Shown piece by piece: positions 1-9,180 of a stretch of DNA of 64,000 nt. The position numbers and the translations under genes were made by a program. Location of the stretch: NCBI GenBank assembly GCA_963738625.1, contig CAVTXH010000002.1, positions 806,001 through 870,000 on the forward strand. The letters run 5' to 3'. Source of the stretch: UBA7672 sp963738625. GTDB lineage: Bacteria > Pseudomonadota > Alphaproteobacteria > Caulobacterales > Hyphomonadaceae. Within the stretch, counting starts at the first letter, position 1. Each line of letters starts with the position of its first letter. The notes under the pieces are model-generated. The model ran no database searches. It was not told the DNA's origin and saw only the letters and a list, made by a program, of their open reading frames with translations.

Positions 1-24
1 AAAAGAAAAGAACGAGCCGCTCCC

Positions 25-159
25 ATGCTCGCAAAACGCGCCATCATTGCCGCTTTCGCGGTAATCGTCGTCATTGCCGCTCCCTTCGCCTTCCCAGGCC
101 AGAGCGACCTGTTCGCGGACACGCCCCCCGGTCTTTTGACCCAGGTCGCCGCGAACTGA
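25..159 (+). CDS. Possible small hydrophobic peptide or 3' end of a gene
   Basis: This is a short frame of 44 residues starting at an ATG. It has a basic start (MLAKR), one hydrophobic stretch of about 15 residues rich in Ala, Ile and Val, and a short polar tail. The frame is also open from base 1, so it may be the C-terminal end of a gene that begins outside the window. No convincing ribosome binding site is visible. The hairpins at 184-240 would suit its transcription stop. I recognise no family. Confidence 0.25.
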   Translation: MLAKRAIIAAFAVIVVIAAPFAFPGQSDLFADTPPGLLTQVAAN

Positions 160-183
160 CGTAATCCCTCCCCGATAGAGCAC

Positions 184-240
184 GCCCGCCCCTGCGGATC
201 GCAGCGGCGGGCGCCTGCCCGCGCCGCACGTCGGGCAGGC
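184..240. terminator. Two tandem hairpins between convergent genes
   Basis: The first hairpin (184-212) pairs GCCCGCC with GGCGGGC and contains an inner CTGCG/CGCAG stem. The second (213-240) pairs GCCTGCCC with GGGCAGGC around a 12-base loop. They sit between a plus-strand frame ending at 159 and a minus-strand gene ending at 270. No T-run follows on either strand, so a bidirectional terminator is inferred from placement. Confidence 0.45.
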
Positions 241-269
241 CGCCGGTCCCGTCGTCTGTCTGTGCCAGC

Positions 270-1208
270 CTACTTCTTCAGGTGAGACTCAAACCAGGCG
301 ACCATCATATTCATCGCTTCGATGGCATAGGCATCGGTTTTCGCCGGATCGCCTTTGACATAGAAGTCGTGATCCGCATCCGGGAAGATTTTGAGCTCGC
401 TTTCGACCCCTGCCTTGTCGAGCGCGGCGTGCATGGTCTCGGACTGCGAGACTGGAACGCCCCTGTCCGCCCCGCCTGAAATTATCAGAGTCGGCGGATC
501 GCGAGCATCGACGAAGTGAATCGGCGAGATGGATGCGCGAAGGCTGTCGTCGAAATCGATTGCGCCGGATTTGGCGCGGCTGCCCAGAAGCGTGTCAAGA
601 TCGGTGGGCGGGAAATAGGCGACGACGGCGCGAACACGATTGCCTGACCGCTCCAGCGGATTTGTCGCAGCCGGATCGCCGTCATCGGCCATCAGGCCGG
701 CGACCAGCGAGAGATGCCCGCCTGCACTCGCGCCCCACACGCCTACGCGAGCGGGATCGGCGCCATAGTCAGCCGCGTGCAGTTTGATGTGACGCAGGCC
801 AAGGCGGATATCGGTGACGGCGTCCGGCACTGTGAAGCGCGGCGCGGATGAGTGGTAAAGCGCGACGACGGTGAAGCCCTTATCGATGAGCCACTGATAC
901 CGCGCCTGCCGCTCCTCCGGCGGCCCCCACGACGACCGCCAGCCGGCGGACACCATGTTCACCACCAGCGCGCCAATGGGTTTCGACGGCTTGAAGACGT
1001 CATAGGTGAGCGCCATGCCGTCGCGATGGCCGTAGATGACGTCACGGACGTAGGTGGCCGTCTTCAGCTCGGCGGGCGTAGGCAGGCCAAGAGCCTTGCG
1101 GGGATAACCGCTGAGCGGGGGGCCCGGATCGGCGCCGGGTTGCGGCGTCTGGGCCAGCGCCGATGCGCCTAGCATCAGCATCGCGGCGACAAACAACAAA
1201 ACCTTCAT
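270..1208 (-). CDS. Secreted alpha/beta-hydrolase (esterase type)
   Basis: The 312-residue protein begins with a signal peptide (MKVLLFVAAMLMLGASALAQ). The catalytic triad of the BD-FAE/acetyl-esterase type of alpha/beta-hydrolase can be seen: Ser in GASAGG, Asp in GGADRG and His in DADHDF. A carboxylester hydrolase role is inferred and the substrate is unknown. An upstream-extended frame exists, but the ATG at 1208 is preceded by GGGAGGGACGGG and begins the signal peptide, so it is preferred. The gene starts 19 bases after the stop of the isovaleryl-CoA dehydrogenase gene on the same strand, so cotranscription is likely. Confidence 0.85.
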   Translation of the reverse strand: MKVLLFVAAMLMLGASALAQTPQPGADPGPPLSGYPRKALGLPTPAELKTATYVRDVIYGHRDGMALTYDVFKPSKPIGALVVNMVSAGWRSSWGPPEERQARYQWLIDKGFTVVALYHSSAPRFTVPDAVTDIRLGLRHIKLHAADYGADPARVGVWGASAGGHLSLVAGLMADDGDPAATNPLERSGNRVRAVVAYFPPTDLDTLLGSRAKSGAIDFDDSLRASISPIHFVDARDPPTLIISGGADRGVPVSQSETMHAALDKAGVESELKIFPDADHDFYVKGDPAKTDAYAIEAMNMMVAWFESHLKK

Positions 1209-1227
1209 CCCGTCCCTCCCCAACGCG

Positions 1228-2397
1228 TTACGCCGTTTCCTCGAACAGTTCGCGGCCGATAAGCCAGCGCCTGATCTCGCTGGTGCCGGCGCCGATTTCG
1301 TAAAGCTTGGCGTCGCGCAGCAATCGGCCGGTCGGGTATTCGTTGATGTAGCCGTTGCCGCCGAGGATCTGGATGGCGTCAAGGGCAAGCTGCGTCGCCG
1401 TCTCGGCGGCGAAGAGGATGGCGCCGGCGGCGTCTTTCCGTGCGGTGCGGCCAGCGTCGCAGGCCTTGGCGACGGCATACACATAGGCCTTGGCGGCATT
1501 CATCTTCACGTACATGTCGGCGAGCTTGCCCTGGATGAGCTGGAATTCGCCGATCGATTTGCCGAACTGCTTGCGGTCGCGGACATAGGGCAGCACAACA
1601 TCAAGGCAGGCCTGCGCGATGCCGGTGGAGCCGGCGGCCAGCACCGAGCGCTCATAGTCGAGCCCTGACATCAGCACTTCAACGCCGCCATTGAGCGGGC
1701 CGATGACGTTTTCTTCCGGCACTTCGCAATCCTGGAAGACGAGTTCGCCGGTTTCCGAGCCGCGCATGCCGAGCTTGTCGAGCTTCTGTGCGACCGAGAA
1801 GCCCTTGAAGCCTTTCTCAATGATGAAGGCGGAGATGCCGCGCGAATTCTTGTCGGGCGCAGTCTTGGCGTAGACGATCAGCGTATCCGCCGACGGACCG
1901 TTGGTAATCCACATCTTCGAGCCGTTGAGGATGTAGCGGTCGCCCTTCTTCTCAGCTTTCAGCTTCATCGATACGACGTCCGAACCCGCGCCGGTTTCTG
2001 ACATGGCGAGAGAGCCGAGATGCTCGCCGGTGATCAGCTTGGTGAGGTATTTCGTCTTCTGCGCTTCGGTGCCCCAGCGCCGCATCTGGTTGACGCAGAG
2101 ATTGGAGTGCGCCCCGTAGGAGAGGCCAACCGACGCCGAGGCGCGGCTGATCTCCTCCATCGCCACGACGTGTTCAAGATAGCCGAGCCCTGCCCCGCCC
2201 CACTCTTCTTCCACGGTGATGCCGAGAAGGCCAAGCTCGCCCATGCGGGGCCACAGGTCGCGCGGGAACTCATCCGTGCGATCTATCTCCGCCGCGCGGG
2301 GAGCGATCTCCGACTGTGCGAAGCCGGAAACCTGATCGCGGATCATGTCCGCGGTTTCGCCAAGGTCGAAGTCGAGGGAGCGTGAATTTGAAATCAT
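1228..2397 (-). CDS. ivd: Isovaleryl-CoA dehydrogenase
   Basis: This 389-residue flavoprotein is an acyl-CoA dehydrogenase that oxidises isovaleryl-CoA to 3-methylcrotonyl-CoA in leucine breakdown and passes electrons to ETF. The FAD/acyl-CoA motif SETGAGSD (about 133-140) and the C-terminal GGNGYINEYP are present. The likely catalytic base is Glu249 in the LDYER motif. That position is used by isovaleryl-CoA dehydrogenases, while the usual C-terminal position has Gly (YEIGAGTSEIRR), which supports the specific assignment. Length is typical. No methylcrotonyl-CoA carboxylase pair is recognisable in the window. The carboxylase subunits present look like propionyl-CoA carboxylase. Confidence 0.9.
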   Translation of the reverse strand: MISNSRSLDFDLGETADMIRDQVSGFAQSEIAPRAAEIDRTDEFPRDLWPRMGELGLLGITVEEEWGGAGLGYLEHVVAMEEISRASASVGLSYGAHSNLCVNQMRRWGTEAQKTKYLTKLITGEHLGSLAMSETGAGSDVVSMKLKAEKKGDRYILNGSKMWITNGPSADTLIVYAKTAPDKNSRGISAFIIEKGFKGFSVAQKLDKLGMRGSETGELVFQDCEVPEENVIGPLNGGVEVLMSGLDYERSVLAAGSTGIAQACLDVVLPYVRDRKQFGKSIGEFQLIQGKLADMYVKMNAAKAYVYAVAKACDAGRTARKDAAGAILFAAETATQLALDAIQILGGNGYINEYPTGRLLRDAKLYEIGAGTSEIRRWLIGRELFEETA

Positions 2398-2458
2398 GGC
2401 GGCAATCTACTGATTGCCTGCCGGATTGCCAGTTCCCTACGGGAAGCCGGAAACGCCT

Positions 2459-3670
2459 CTAGATGTCGGATTCCGACGAGGCGCGGGTGATTATGAAATA
2501 GACGCTCATCAGCATCATCATGCCGAATACCGCCAGAACCGTGGAGGCGCCGCGCATGATGCCGCCGTCCATCGCCGATGTGCGGAACGTATCTACCAGG
2601 CCGATGCCGAAGCCCACCATAGAGAGCAAGAGGATCAGAACCCACGGGAGCACAACGGCGAGGCGGGCGTTGAACACGCCCATGCGCTGGGCGCGGCTGG
2701 CGACGATCTTCGCTTTGCGTTCGGCTTCAGCAAAAATCTCGGCCGGGTCGCGGCCGGGGTCGAATGTTTCGGTGTCGTCGATAGCGACGCGGCGGGCCGG
2801 CGTTTCCCTTGCCATGCGTTCCGGCTTGGGCGCAGCAGCCGCGACTGTGCGCGCCGGCTGCGCCTGGGCCGTAGGTTCGACCGAGCGTTCGGCGCGCTCG
2901 AGAATACGGGCGAGGCGTTCAGCGACCACGCGCTGGGCCTGTTCGATCTCGCCAGGCGTGCGCGGCGGTTTGTGCGAATAGGTTTCAGCGTCGGCGTCTT
3001 CAGCGGATGTGGTGACCACGGGATTGGCAGAAGCGGCGGCGCCCTGCGTGCGCTCGGCCAGGCGGCGCACGGCTTCGGCCATGTCGATCGATGGCGCCCG
3101 AGGGGCAGCCGGCGATGCGGTCGGATCGGTGGGCGTGTGCGACGCCATCCCTGTCTCTCCCCCGTCGAAGTCGGCCTCCGGGGTCACCAGAGGCGTTGGA
3201 GCAGCCGGTCTCCCATCCGGGTGCTCCATGAACATGGCCTTCTCCGCGGAACGCCGACGGACCAGCGCATCCACAACCATGAGCCGTCCGCTGATGCGAG
3301 CTTTGCGCCAGATGTCGAAGCCGTTGGAAGCACTGAGATAATTGCCGCTGTTAAGGTTACGGATCACGTCGGAATCCCGGAGGCGGCCAGGCGTGATGTT
3401 GAGCCCCAGCGAGGCAAGTGCATCGAATTGGTTCTGGTTGAGGGGCGCGTAGACCATGCCGTCGATGGCCTCCTCGACCGGCTTCAGGTCGTGGACCAGC
3501 AGCTCCTCGGCGTCCTTCAGGTTAATCCGGAGGCCTTCCCGCGCGGTGCGCACATGGCCGTAACCGATCATCCATCGGCCATCGGGGAGCCGGATCGCTG
3601 CGTCGCGGAAGCCTTCAAAGCTCTTGATGAGCTCGAGGCCCGCGCGGGAGGTGCGCAAGCGTGCTGTCAT
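2459..3670 (-). CDS. spmX: SpmX-like polarity protein (lysozyme-derived)
   Basis: The 403-residue protein has a phage-type GH24 lysozyme-like domain (about 1-150), a long Pro/Ala-rich acidic linker, and two transmembrane segments near the C terminus (about 340-395). This is the architecture of Caulobacter SpmX, which marks the stalked pole and activates the kinase DivJ. Glu19 in SFEG matches the lysozyme catalytic Glu. The positions of the Asp and Thr of the T4-type triad hold Leu28 and Met34, so muramidase activity is probably lost or reduced. The ATG at 3670 gives an N terminus like that of SpmX. A TTG at 3721 in the same frame is a longer alternative. Confidence 0.8.
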   Translation of the reverse strand: MTARLRTSRAGLELIKSFEGFRDAAIRLPDGRWMIGYGHVRTAREGLRINLKDAEELLVHDLKPVEEAIDGMVYAPLNQNQFDALASLGLNITPGRLRDSDVIRNLNSGNYLSASNGFDIWRKARISGRLMVVDALVRRRSAEKAMFMEHPDGRPAAPTPLVTPEADFDGGETGMASHTPTDPTASPAAPRAPSIDMAEAVRRLAERTQGAAASANPVVTTSAEDADAETYSHKPPRTPGEIEQAQRVVAERLARILERAERSVEPTAQAQPARTVAAAAPKPERMARETPARRVAIDDTETFDPGRDPAEIFAEAERKAKIVASRAQRMGVFNARLAVVLPWVLILLLSMVGFGIGLVDTFRTSAMDGGIMRGASTVLAVFGMMMLMSVYFIITRASSESDI

Positions 3671-3743
3671 CGATCTGGTCTGAACCGACACATTCCCCGT
3701 TTTTTCGCTTAACCGGTGCAAACCGGACGCCAGTGCTCATCCT

Positions 3744-5165
3744 TCAAAAAAGGATGAGACTCGCCAAGCCGAGGAAGACGAAAAAGCCCATCAGATCAAT
3801 GCTGGTAAGCACAAACACCGATGAGGCGACTGCGGGGTCGGCGCCCAGTCGCTTTATGGTTAGCGGCGCGAGGATTCCGACGAGGCCGGCCCAGGTGAAA
3901 GTGGCGGCCATGGCGACCAGAATCACGAAGCTGAGCGTGGGGTCCCGGAACCAGACAAGCACCACTGCCGCCGCTATGGAGGCGATGATGGCGCCGTTGA
4001 TGATGGCGGTAAACGCCTCCCGGCGCACGGCGCGGACGACGAGTTGCCCCTCGAGGTCGCGCTCGGCGATGGCGCGCACGGCGACGGCCAGCGCCTGGGA
4101 GCCGGCATTTCCGCCAAGGCCGGCGACCACCGGCATAAGGAAGGCGAGCGCCACCACGCGGTCGATGACGCCGGCGAACATCGAAACCATGGCGGAGGCG
4201 AGGAAGGCCGTCAGCAGGTTGATCGCCAGCCACGGAATGCGGGCCTTCACGGCGGAAAACACGGTCTGATTGACCCCCGCCTCGCTGACGCCAGACAGGG
4301 CGAGGATGTCTTCCTGGGCCTCTTCCTGGATGACGTCGACGACGTCGTCGATGGTGATCATGCCAGTGAGGCGGCCGGCTTCGTCGACCACGGGGGCGGA
4401 GGCGAGGTTGTACTGGCGGAAGACGTAAGCGACATCCTCCTGGTCCATATTCGGCGTCACGTGCGCCGGAATTTCCTTCATGATGTCCTTGAGCGGCGTC
4501 TCGCGCGCCGCGCGCAGCAGCGTCGATACGGGAACGCTGCCCTGCAGCCGGAACGCCGGATCGACGATGTAGATCTCGAAGAAGGTGTCCGGCAGGTCGT
4601 CAACAGGCAGCTTGCGCATGTGGTCGATCGCCTGCCCGACATTCCAGAACACCGGCGCGGCGACGAAGTCGCGCTGCATCAGGCGGCCGGCGGATTCCTC
4701 GTCGAACGACAGCGAGCTTTCGATGGCGGCGCGATCCGTCGCCGAGACGCGCGACAGGATGCGGGCGCGACGGTCTTCTTCCAGGTCGCTGAGCAGGAAG
4801 GAGGCGTCGTCCGAATCGAGATGCTCGGTCATCGACGCGATGGCCTGGTCGGTCAGCTCGTGCAGAGCCTCGAGGCGCATTTCGTCGGAGAGTTCGGCCA
4901 CCGCCTCGGCCGGCAGGTCTTTGTTGAGGAGGTGGATCGCCTTGCGGAAGGCGTCGGACGGCAGGTGCTCCAGCAAGTCGGCCGCGTCGGCGGGGTGGAG
5001 GTCCTTGATGGTGCGGACGAGCGCATAGCGGTCGCCGTCGCCTACCGCGCCGACGAACTGGGCAATGAAGGATGGCGCGATGACGCCGGATTCGACGCCC
5101 TCGGTCGGGGTCTCGTTTTCGGGGGTGGAACCGGGCGCTTTGTCGGAATCGGAGGTGTCATTCAT
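3744..5165 (-). CDS. mgtE: Magnesium transporter MgtE
   Basis: This 473-residue protein has the MgtE order: an acidic helical N domain with repeats of the LLEHLPSDAFRKAI type, two CBS domains (about 150-280; MITIDDVVDVIQEEAQED ends the second), and five transmembrane helices in the last 170 residues. It forms a Mg2+ channel gated by Mg2+ bound to the cytoplasmic domains. The conserved helix sequence with PVVAGLGGNAGSQALAVAVR is present. The ATG at 5165 follows GGGAGGTCGCC. The gene is unlinked in function to spmX downstream, about 70 bases away. Confidence 0.95.
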   Translation of the reverse strand: MNDTSDSDKAPGSTPENETPTEGVESGVIAPSFIAQFVGAVGDGDRYALVRTIKDLHPADAADLLEHLPSDAFRKAIHLLNKDLPAEAVAELSDEMRLEALHELTDQAIASMTEHLDSDDASFLLSDLEEDRRARILSRVSATDRAAIESSLSFDEESAGRLMQRDFVAAPVFWNVGQAIDHMRKLPVDDLPDTFFEIYIVDPAFRLQGSVPVSTLLRAARETPLKDIMKEIPAHVTPNMDQEDVAYVFRQYNLASAPVVDEAGRLTGMITIDDVVDVIQEEAQEDILALSGVSEAGVNQTVFSAVKARIPWLAINLLTAFLASAMVSMFAGVIDRVVALAFLMPVVAGLGGNAGSQALAVAVRAIAERDLEGQLVVRAVRREAFTAIINGAIIASIAAAVVLVWFRDPTLSFVILVAMAATFTWAGLVGILAPLTIKRLGADPAVASSVFVLTSIDLMGFFVFLGLASLILF

Positions 5166-5224
5166 GGCGACCTCCCTTCTCCGCGAACGGCGCTCTTTCC
5201 GGCTGATTGGACCCTTTGTCCTGC

Positions 5225-5309
5225 TGGTGCGGTCGAGAAGACTCGAACTTCCACGCCTTGCGGCGCTACCACCTCAAGGTAGTGCGTCTACCAATTCCGC
5301 CACGACCGC
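5225..5309 (-). tRNA. tRNA-Leu (GAG anticodon)
   Basis: The reverse complement folds as a class II tRNA. The acceptor stem is GCGGTCG/CGACCGC with discriminator A and an encoded CCA. The D-arm contains GGTAGAC, the anticodon loop is TTGAGGT (anticodon GAG, reading CUC/CUU Leu codons), a short variable arm follows, and the T-arm is GTTCGAGTC. The long variable arm and G18G19 region fit tRNA-Leu. Confidence 0.95.
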
Positions 5310-5396
5310 ACGCCGAGGCAAGGGCGCCAGATATACCGGGTTGGACGGCTTGTGAAGGGCGGAAAACTGGGGGCCGTGCACCTGCGGAGAAACAGG

Positions 5397-5651
5397 CTAT
5401 TGCTCGGTGGCGAAATAGTCCTCGACCTGGGCGTTCCGGGTGATGGAGACCGAAATCCGGTCGCCCTCGATGACCAGTTCCCCACGGGCAATGGGGTGGT
5501 TGTTGGCCAGGATCCAGACCTCGTCGTTTTCCTGCGTGTCGAGCTGGATGACCGCGCCGCGGCCCATGCGCAGGAGCTGCTGCATCGGCATGAGGGACCG
5601 GCCCAGAAGGACGGTGATTTCGATCTCGACTGCGCCGAGTTGTGAGTTCAC
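5397..5651 (-). CDS. fliN: Flagellar motor switch protein FliN
   Basis: The 84-residue protein is almost entirely a SpoA (FliM/FliN C-terminal) domain. The pattern VEIEITVLLGRSLMPMQQLL, then a GAVIQLD strand and the HPIARGELV segment, is typical. FliN forms the C-ring of the flagellar switch and binds export substrates. The start is a GTG at 5651. The only nearby upstream ATG is followed at once by a stop. It is shorter than many FliN proteins because the variable N-terminal extension is missing. No other flagellar gene is adjacent. Confidence 0.85.
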   Translation of the reverse strand: MNSQLGAVEIEITVLLGRSLMPMQQLLRMGRGAVIQLDTQENDEVWILANNHPIARGELVIEGDRISVSITRNAQVEDYFATEQ

Positions 5652-5719
5652 TTACATGCTCCGACACTGGCTGGATCGGCCAAGCCTATGAGTCCGCCGA
5701 TTGCGTTTCCTGAGGGTTA

Positions 5720-6391
5720 ATGACGGTTGAATGGGCCATATCTCCGAGGCTTACGGGCTATCTGGAAGCCGTCGCGGCCATGGAGGCGCGGGCGGCCGCC
5801 ATTGCCGAAGACCGGGCCGGGGAGCTGGTGTGGCTGGTAGAGCACCCTCCCCTCTACACGCGCGGAGCCAGCGCGAAAGACGGCGACTTGCTCGACCCGG
5901 AGCGCTTCCCGGTGTTCGATACGGCGCGCGGCGGGCAGTTCACCTATCACGGACCCGGACAACGGGTCGCATACGCCATGCTCGACCTTTCGAAGCGCGG
6001 TCGGGATGTGCGGCAGTTCGTCTGTTCGCTGGAACAGTGGGTCATCGACACGCTGGCCGAGTTCAACGTGAAGGGTGAGCGCCGGAAGGGCCGCGTCGGC
6101 GTGTGGGTGGACAGGACGCGGCTGGGCGGCCCGCTGCGCGAGGACAAGATCGCCGCGATCGGCGTGCGGCTGAAAAAGTGGGTGAGCTATCACGGCGTCA
6201 GCCTGAACATCGAACCGGACCTGTCGCACTTCGGCGGCATAACGCCGTGCGGGGTGAGCGATCCTGGTTTGGGCGTCACAAGCCTCGCCGATCTCGGCCA
6301 GCTGATCCCGATGCACGAGGTAGACGTGGCGCTGAAACGCGCGTTCGAGAAGAATTTCGGGGCGACGGTCCGGGCAGAACCGCCCGCTTAG
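5720..6391 (+). CDS. lipB: Octanoyltransferase LipB
   Basis: The 223-residue enzyme transfers the octanoyl group from acyl carrier protein to lipoyl domains, the first step of lipoate assembly. The signature TYHGPGQ (about 75-81), the catalytic Lys143 in KIAAIGV and the acyl-accepting Cys177 in ITPCGVSD are all present. Length is normal for LipB. The gene is divergent from fliN with 68 bases between starts, and convergent with pccA. A small CGGGC/GCCCG hairpin lies at 6400-6413 in the convergent gap. Confidence 0.95.
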   Translation: MTVEWAISPRLTGYLEAVAAMEARAAAIAEDRAGELVWLVEHPPLYTRGASAKDGDLLDPERFPVFDTARGGQFTYHGPGQRVAYAMLDLSKRGRDVRQFVCSLEQWVIDTLAEFNVKGERRKGRVGVWVDRTRLGGPLREDKIAAIGVRLKKWVSYHGVSLNIEPDLSHFGGITPCGVSDPGLGVTSLADLGQLIPMHEVDVALKRAFEKNFGATVRAEPPA

Positions 6392-6486
6392 GGGAAAGCC
6401 GGGCAACCGCCCGATCACGTGGACGAAGTCGCCGGCGCGGCGCTGGCGAGGCGGATCGTGGGCGTGGCGCTGGGCTGAATACAGCC

Positions 6487-8484
6487 TCAGGCGAACTCGA
6501 CCAAGACCTCGTCGGCAGCGACGCTGGCGCCGGCGGCGGCGTTGACGGCTTTCACCACGCCGTCGGCTTCGGCGCGGATTATGTTCTGCATCTTCATGGC
6601 CTCGACGATGCAGACGGCCTCGCCAGATTTCACTTCCTGGCCGACCGCCACAGAGACGGAAACCACAAGGCCCGGCATCGGGCTCATGATCAGCTTGGAA
6701 GTATCCGGCTTTTGCTTTTCAGGCAGGCGGGCGTGCATTTCGGCCTGCGCGGGCGTGCAGACCTTCACATGCGCTTCGACGCCGAGACGGCGAACGACGA
6801 AGCCTTCCTCGGCGGGCGTGATGGAAAGCGCATAGGTCGTGTTGTCGAACATCAGCTCCATCAGGCCGAAGCCTGGCTTCCAGCCCGTGCTCATGACATG
6901 CGTCTTGCCGCCGACGAATTCGATTTCAGCCTCGCCCATCTGGTACTGCAGGTTCACCGGAACCTGCTTGCGGCCGACGAGGGCGACCCAGTCCTTGCGC
7001 TGCGGCCTTGCCGGCTCGATGCGGCCGGAAATGCCGGACATGCGCGTGCGCATCAGGGCGTTGGCGTAGGTCGCCGCAGCGACGATGACCTTCTCGACTT
7101 CCGGCGACATGTCCGCGCCGTGGAAGCCCTGCGGGAATTCTTCCTTGATGTAGCCGGTCGTGATCTTGCCGGACTGGAAGCGCTTCTGGTCAAGCACGGC
7201 GGCAAGGAAGGGCGAGTTGTCCTGGATGCCCTTGATCTCGAGTCGCTCAAGCGCCTTGGTGTGCGTGGCGATGGCGGTGGCGCGATCTTTCCCGTGGGTG
7301 ATCAGCTTGGCGATCATCGGGTCGTAGAACATCGAGATCTCGTCGCCTTCGCGCACGCCGGTGTCGATGCGGACCGTGCCCTCGCCCAGCTTGCCCTCGG
7401 CCGGGAAGCGCATGCGCTTCAGGCGGCCGATGGACGGCAGGAAGCCGCGATAGGGGTCCTCGGCGTAGATGCGGGACTCGAGCGCCCAGCCCTTGATGCC
7501 GATGTCCTTCTGCTTCAGCGCCAACTTCTCGCCCGCGGCGACGCGGAGCATCTGTTCGACGAGATCGACGCCCGTGGTCATTTCGGTGACAGGGTGCTCG
7601 ACCTGCAAACGCGTGTTCATTTCGAGAAAGTAGAAATTGCGGTTGCCGTCGACGATGAACTCGACCGTTCCGGCGCTGTCGTATTGCACGGCCTTAGAGA
7701 GTGCGATGGCCTGCTCGCCCATGGCCTTGCGGGTTTCGGGCGTGAGGAAGGGCGAGGGGGCCTCTTCGAAGACTTTCTGGTTGCGGCGCTGGATCGAGCA
7801 TTCGCGCTCGTTGAGATAGACGATGTTGCCGTGCTTGTCGCCGAGCACCTGGATCTCGATGTGGCGCGGCTGGTCGACGAACTTCTCGATGAAGATGCGA
7901 TCGTCGCCGAACGAGGAGATCGCTTCAGCGCGGGCGCCTTCGAAACCTTCCCTGGCTTCAGCGGCGTTCCAGGCGATGCGCAGGCCCTTGCCGCCGCCGC
8001 CGGCCGACGCCTTGATCATCACCGGATAGCCGATCGAGTCGGCGATCTTCACCGCCTCTTTCGGATCCTGGATCAGGCCCATATGGCCGGGGACCGTGTT
8101 GACGCCCGCCTCGGCCGCGAACTTCTTCGACGTGATCTTGTCGCCCATCGCCTCGATGGCGTGAGGATTGGGGCCGATGAAGACGATCTTCTCTTTCGCG
8201 AGCCGCTTGGCGAAGCCGGCGTTCTCCGACAGAAAGCCGAAGCCCGGGTGGACCGCTTCGGCGCCCGTCTTGCGCACGGCGTCTACGATCTTGTCCTGGA
8301 CGAGATAGCTCTGGGCGGCAGGGGAGCCGCCAATGTGTACGGCCTCGTCCGCCATGTCGACCGCCATGGAGCCAGCGTCGGCGTCCGAATAGACGACCAC
8401 CGTCTTCACGCCCATGCGCCGGGCCGTCTTGATCACCCGGCAGGCGATTTCCCCGCGGTTGGCGATCAGGATCTTAGAGAACAT
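6487..8484 (-). CDS. pccA: Propionyl-CoA carboxylase, biotin-carrying alpha subunit
   Basis: The 665-residue subunit has a biotin carboxylase domain from residue 1 (KILIANRGEIACRVIKTA, ATP-grasp GGGGKGLRI, catalytic ERECSIQRRNQK and EMNTRLQVEH), a middle BT domain, and a C-terminal biotinyl domain with the AMKM site (Lys631). Together with PccB it makes methylmalonyl-CoA from propionyl-CoA. The length, the BT domain and the GLRIAWN motif favour PccA over the acetyl-CoA or methylcrotonyl-CoA enzymes, but substrate choice is an inference. The partner subunit lies at 16113-17645, not adjacent. Confidence 0.88.
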   Translation of the reverse strand: MFSKILIANRGEIACRVIKTARRMGVKTVVVYSDADAGSMAVDMADEAVHIGGSPAAQSYLVQDKIVDAVRKTGAEAVHPGFGFLSENAGFAKRLAKEKIVFIGPNPHAIEAMGDKITSKKFAAEAGVNTVPGHMGLIQDPKEAVKIADSIGYPVMIKASAGGGGKGLRIAWNAAEAREGFEGARAEAISSFGDDRIFIEKFVDQPRHIEIQVLGDKHGNIVYLNERECSIQRRNQKVFEEAPSPFLTPETRKAMGEQAIALSKAVQYDSAGTVEFIVDGNRNFYFLEMNTRLQVEHPVTEMTTGVDLVEQMLRVAAGEKLALKQKDIGIKGWALESRIYAEDPYRGFLPSIGRLKRMRFPAEGKLGEGTVRIDTGVREGDEISMFYDPMIAKLITHGKDRATAIATHTKALERLEIKGIQDNSPFLAAVLDQKRFQSGKITTGYIKEEFPQGFHGADMSPEVEKVIVAAATYANALMRTRMSGISGRIEPARPQRKDWVALVGRKQVPVNLQYQMGEAEIEFVGGKTHVMSTGWKPGFGLMELMFDNTTYALSITPAEEGFVVRRLGVEAHVKVCTPAQAEMHARLPEKQKPDTSKLIMSPMPGLVVSVSVAVGQEVKSGEAVCIVEAMKMQNIIRAEADGVVKAVNAAAGASVAADEVLVEFA

Positions 8485-8548
8485 CAGCTACCCCGGCAGC
8501 CCCGAAATGTGTGACGGCAAAGTGACTATTGAAGCCACCGGGTCAAGG

Positions 8549-9019
8549 TCAATCTGAGGGCTCGCCGTTGCGGACCCCGCCGCGGGATTGCAGCTGCGCC
8601 TCCAGCAGGCCCATCCGGGCCGTAACGGACACCAGGAAGGCCGTCGACCAGCCGATCAGCAGGAAGCCGTTGGCCCCCTCGATCGCGGCGATCAGGCGGC
8701 GGCTGTGGCTGACGATCACATCGCCATAGCCGATCGTGCTGAACGAGGTGGTCGAGAAGTAGAGGGCCGTTTCCAGGTCCTGGAATTCGCCGAGGCCGAT
8801 GAACAGGCTGGCGTAGATCCAGATCTCGACGCTGTGCAGCACGACGAGGCCGAACACGGTCATCAGGATTGTGGCGCCACGCTCGAAAGCCGTGCCCTCG
8901 CGCCAGCGCGTCGCGAACTCCGCGCGAAGGATCGCGATCAGGCCGGCAAGCCCGAAAAAGTGGAGGCTGACCGTCCCCACCACCATTGCAGAGGCAATTG
9001 CCAGATTCTCAAGCAGCAT
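8549..9019 (-). CDS. Two-TM potassium channel-like protein
   Basis: The 156-residue membrane protein has about three hydrophobic segments and a pore loop with the potassium selectivity filter TIGYGD (near residue 98), as in the Ion_trans_2 family. A K+ channel or leak function at the inner membrane is inferred. No RCK or other ligand domain follows the last helix. The ATG at 9019 is used; a TTG two codons upstream in frame is possible. No strong ribosome binding site is visible. It lies 64 bases upstream of pccA. Confidence 0.75.
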   Translation of the reverse strand: MLLENLAIASAMVVGTVSLHFFGLAGLIAILRAEFATRWREGTAFERGATILMTVFGLVVLHSVEIWIYASLFIGLGEFQDLETALYFSTTSFSTIGYGDVIVSHSRRLIAAIEGANGFLLIGWSTAFLVSVTARMGLLEAQLQSRGGVRNGEPSD

Positions 9020-9180
9020 TCGCAATCATTTCGCAGCCGGCGCCTTCCCGCCTTGTCCTGGCTCAATCCGCTTAGACCCGTGGCCTGCCCATCCGGCGGG
9101 TGGCTCAGCCGGCCCCCATCTTCAGGCCTCGTTAACCACGGCGGCAGGAAACTCCGCACGCTTCGGGAGGCGACGCCAGT

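Noticed and set aside
6103..8514. Plus-strand frame of 803 residues opposite pccA
   Set aside because: It is the antisense shadow of a highly conserved biotin carboxylase gene in GC-rich DNA; composition is His/Arg/Asp-rich and has no domain.
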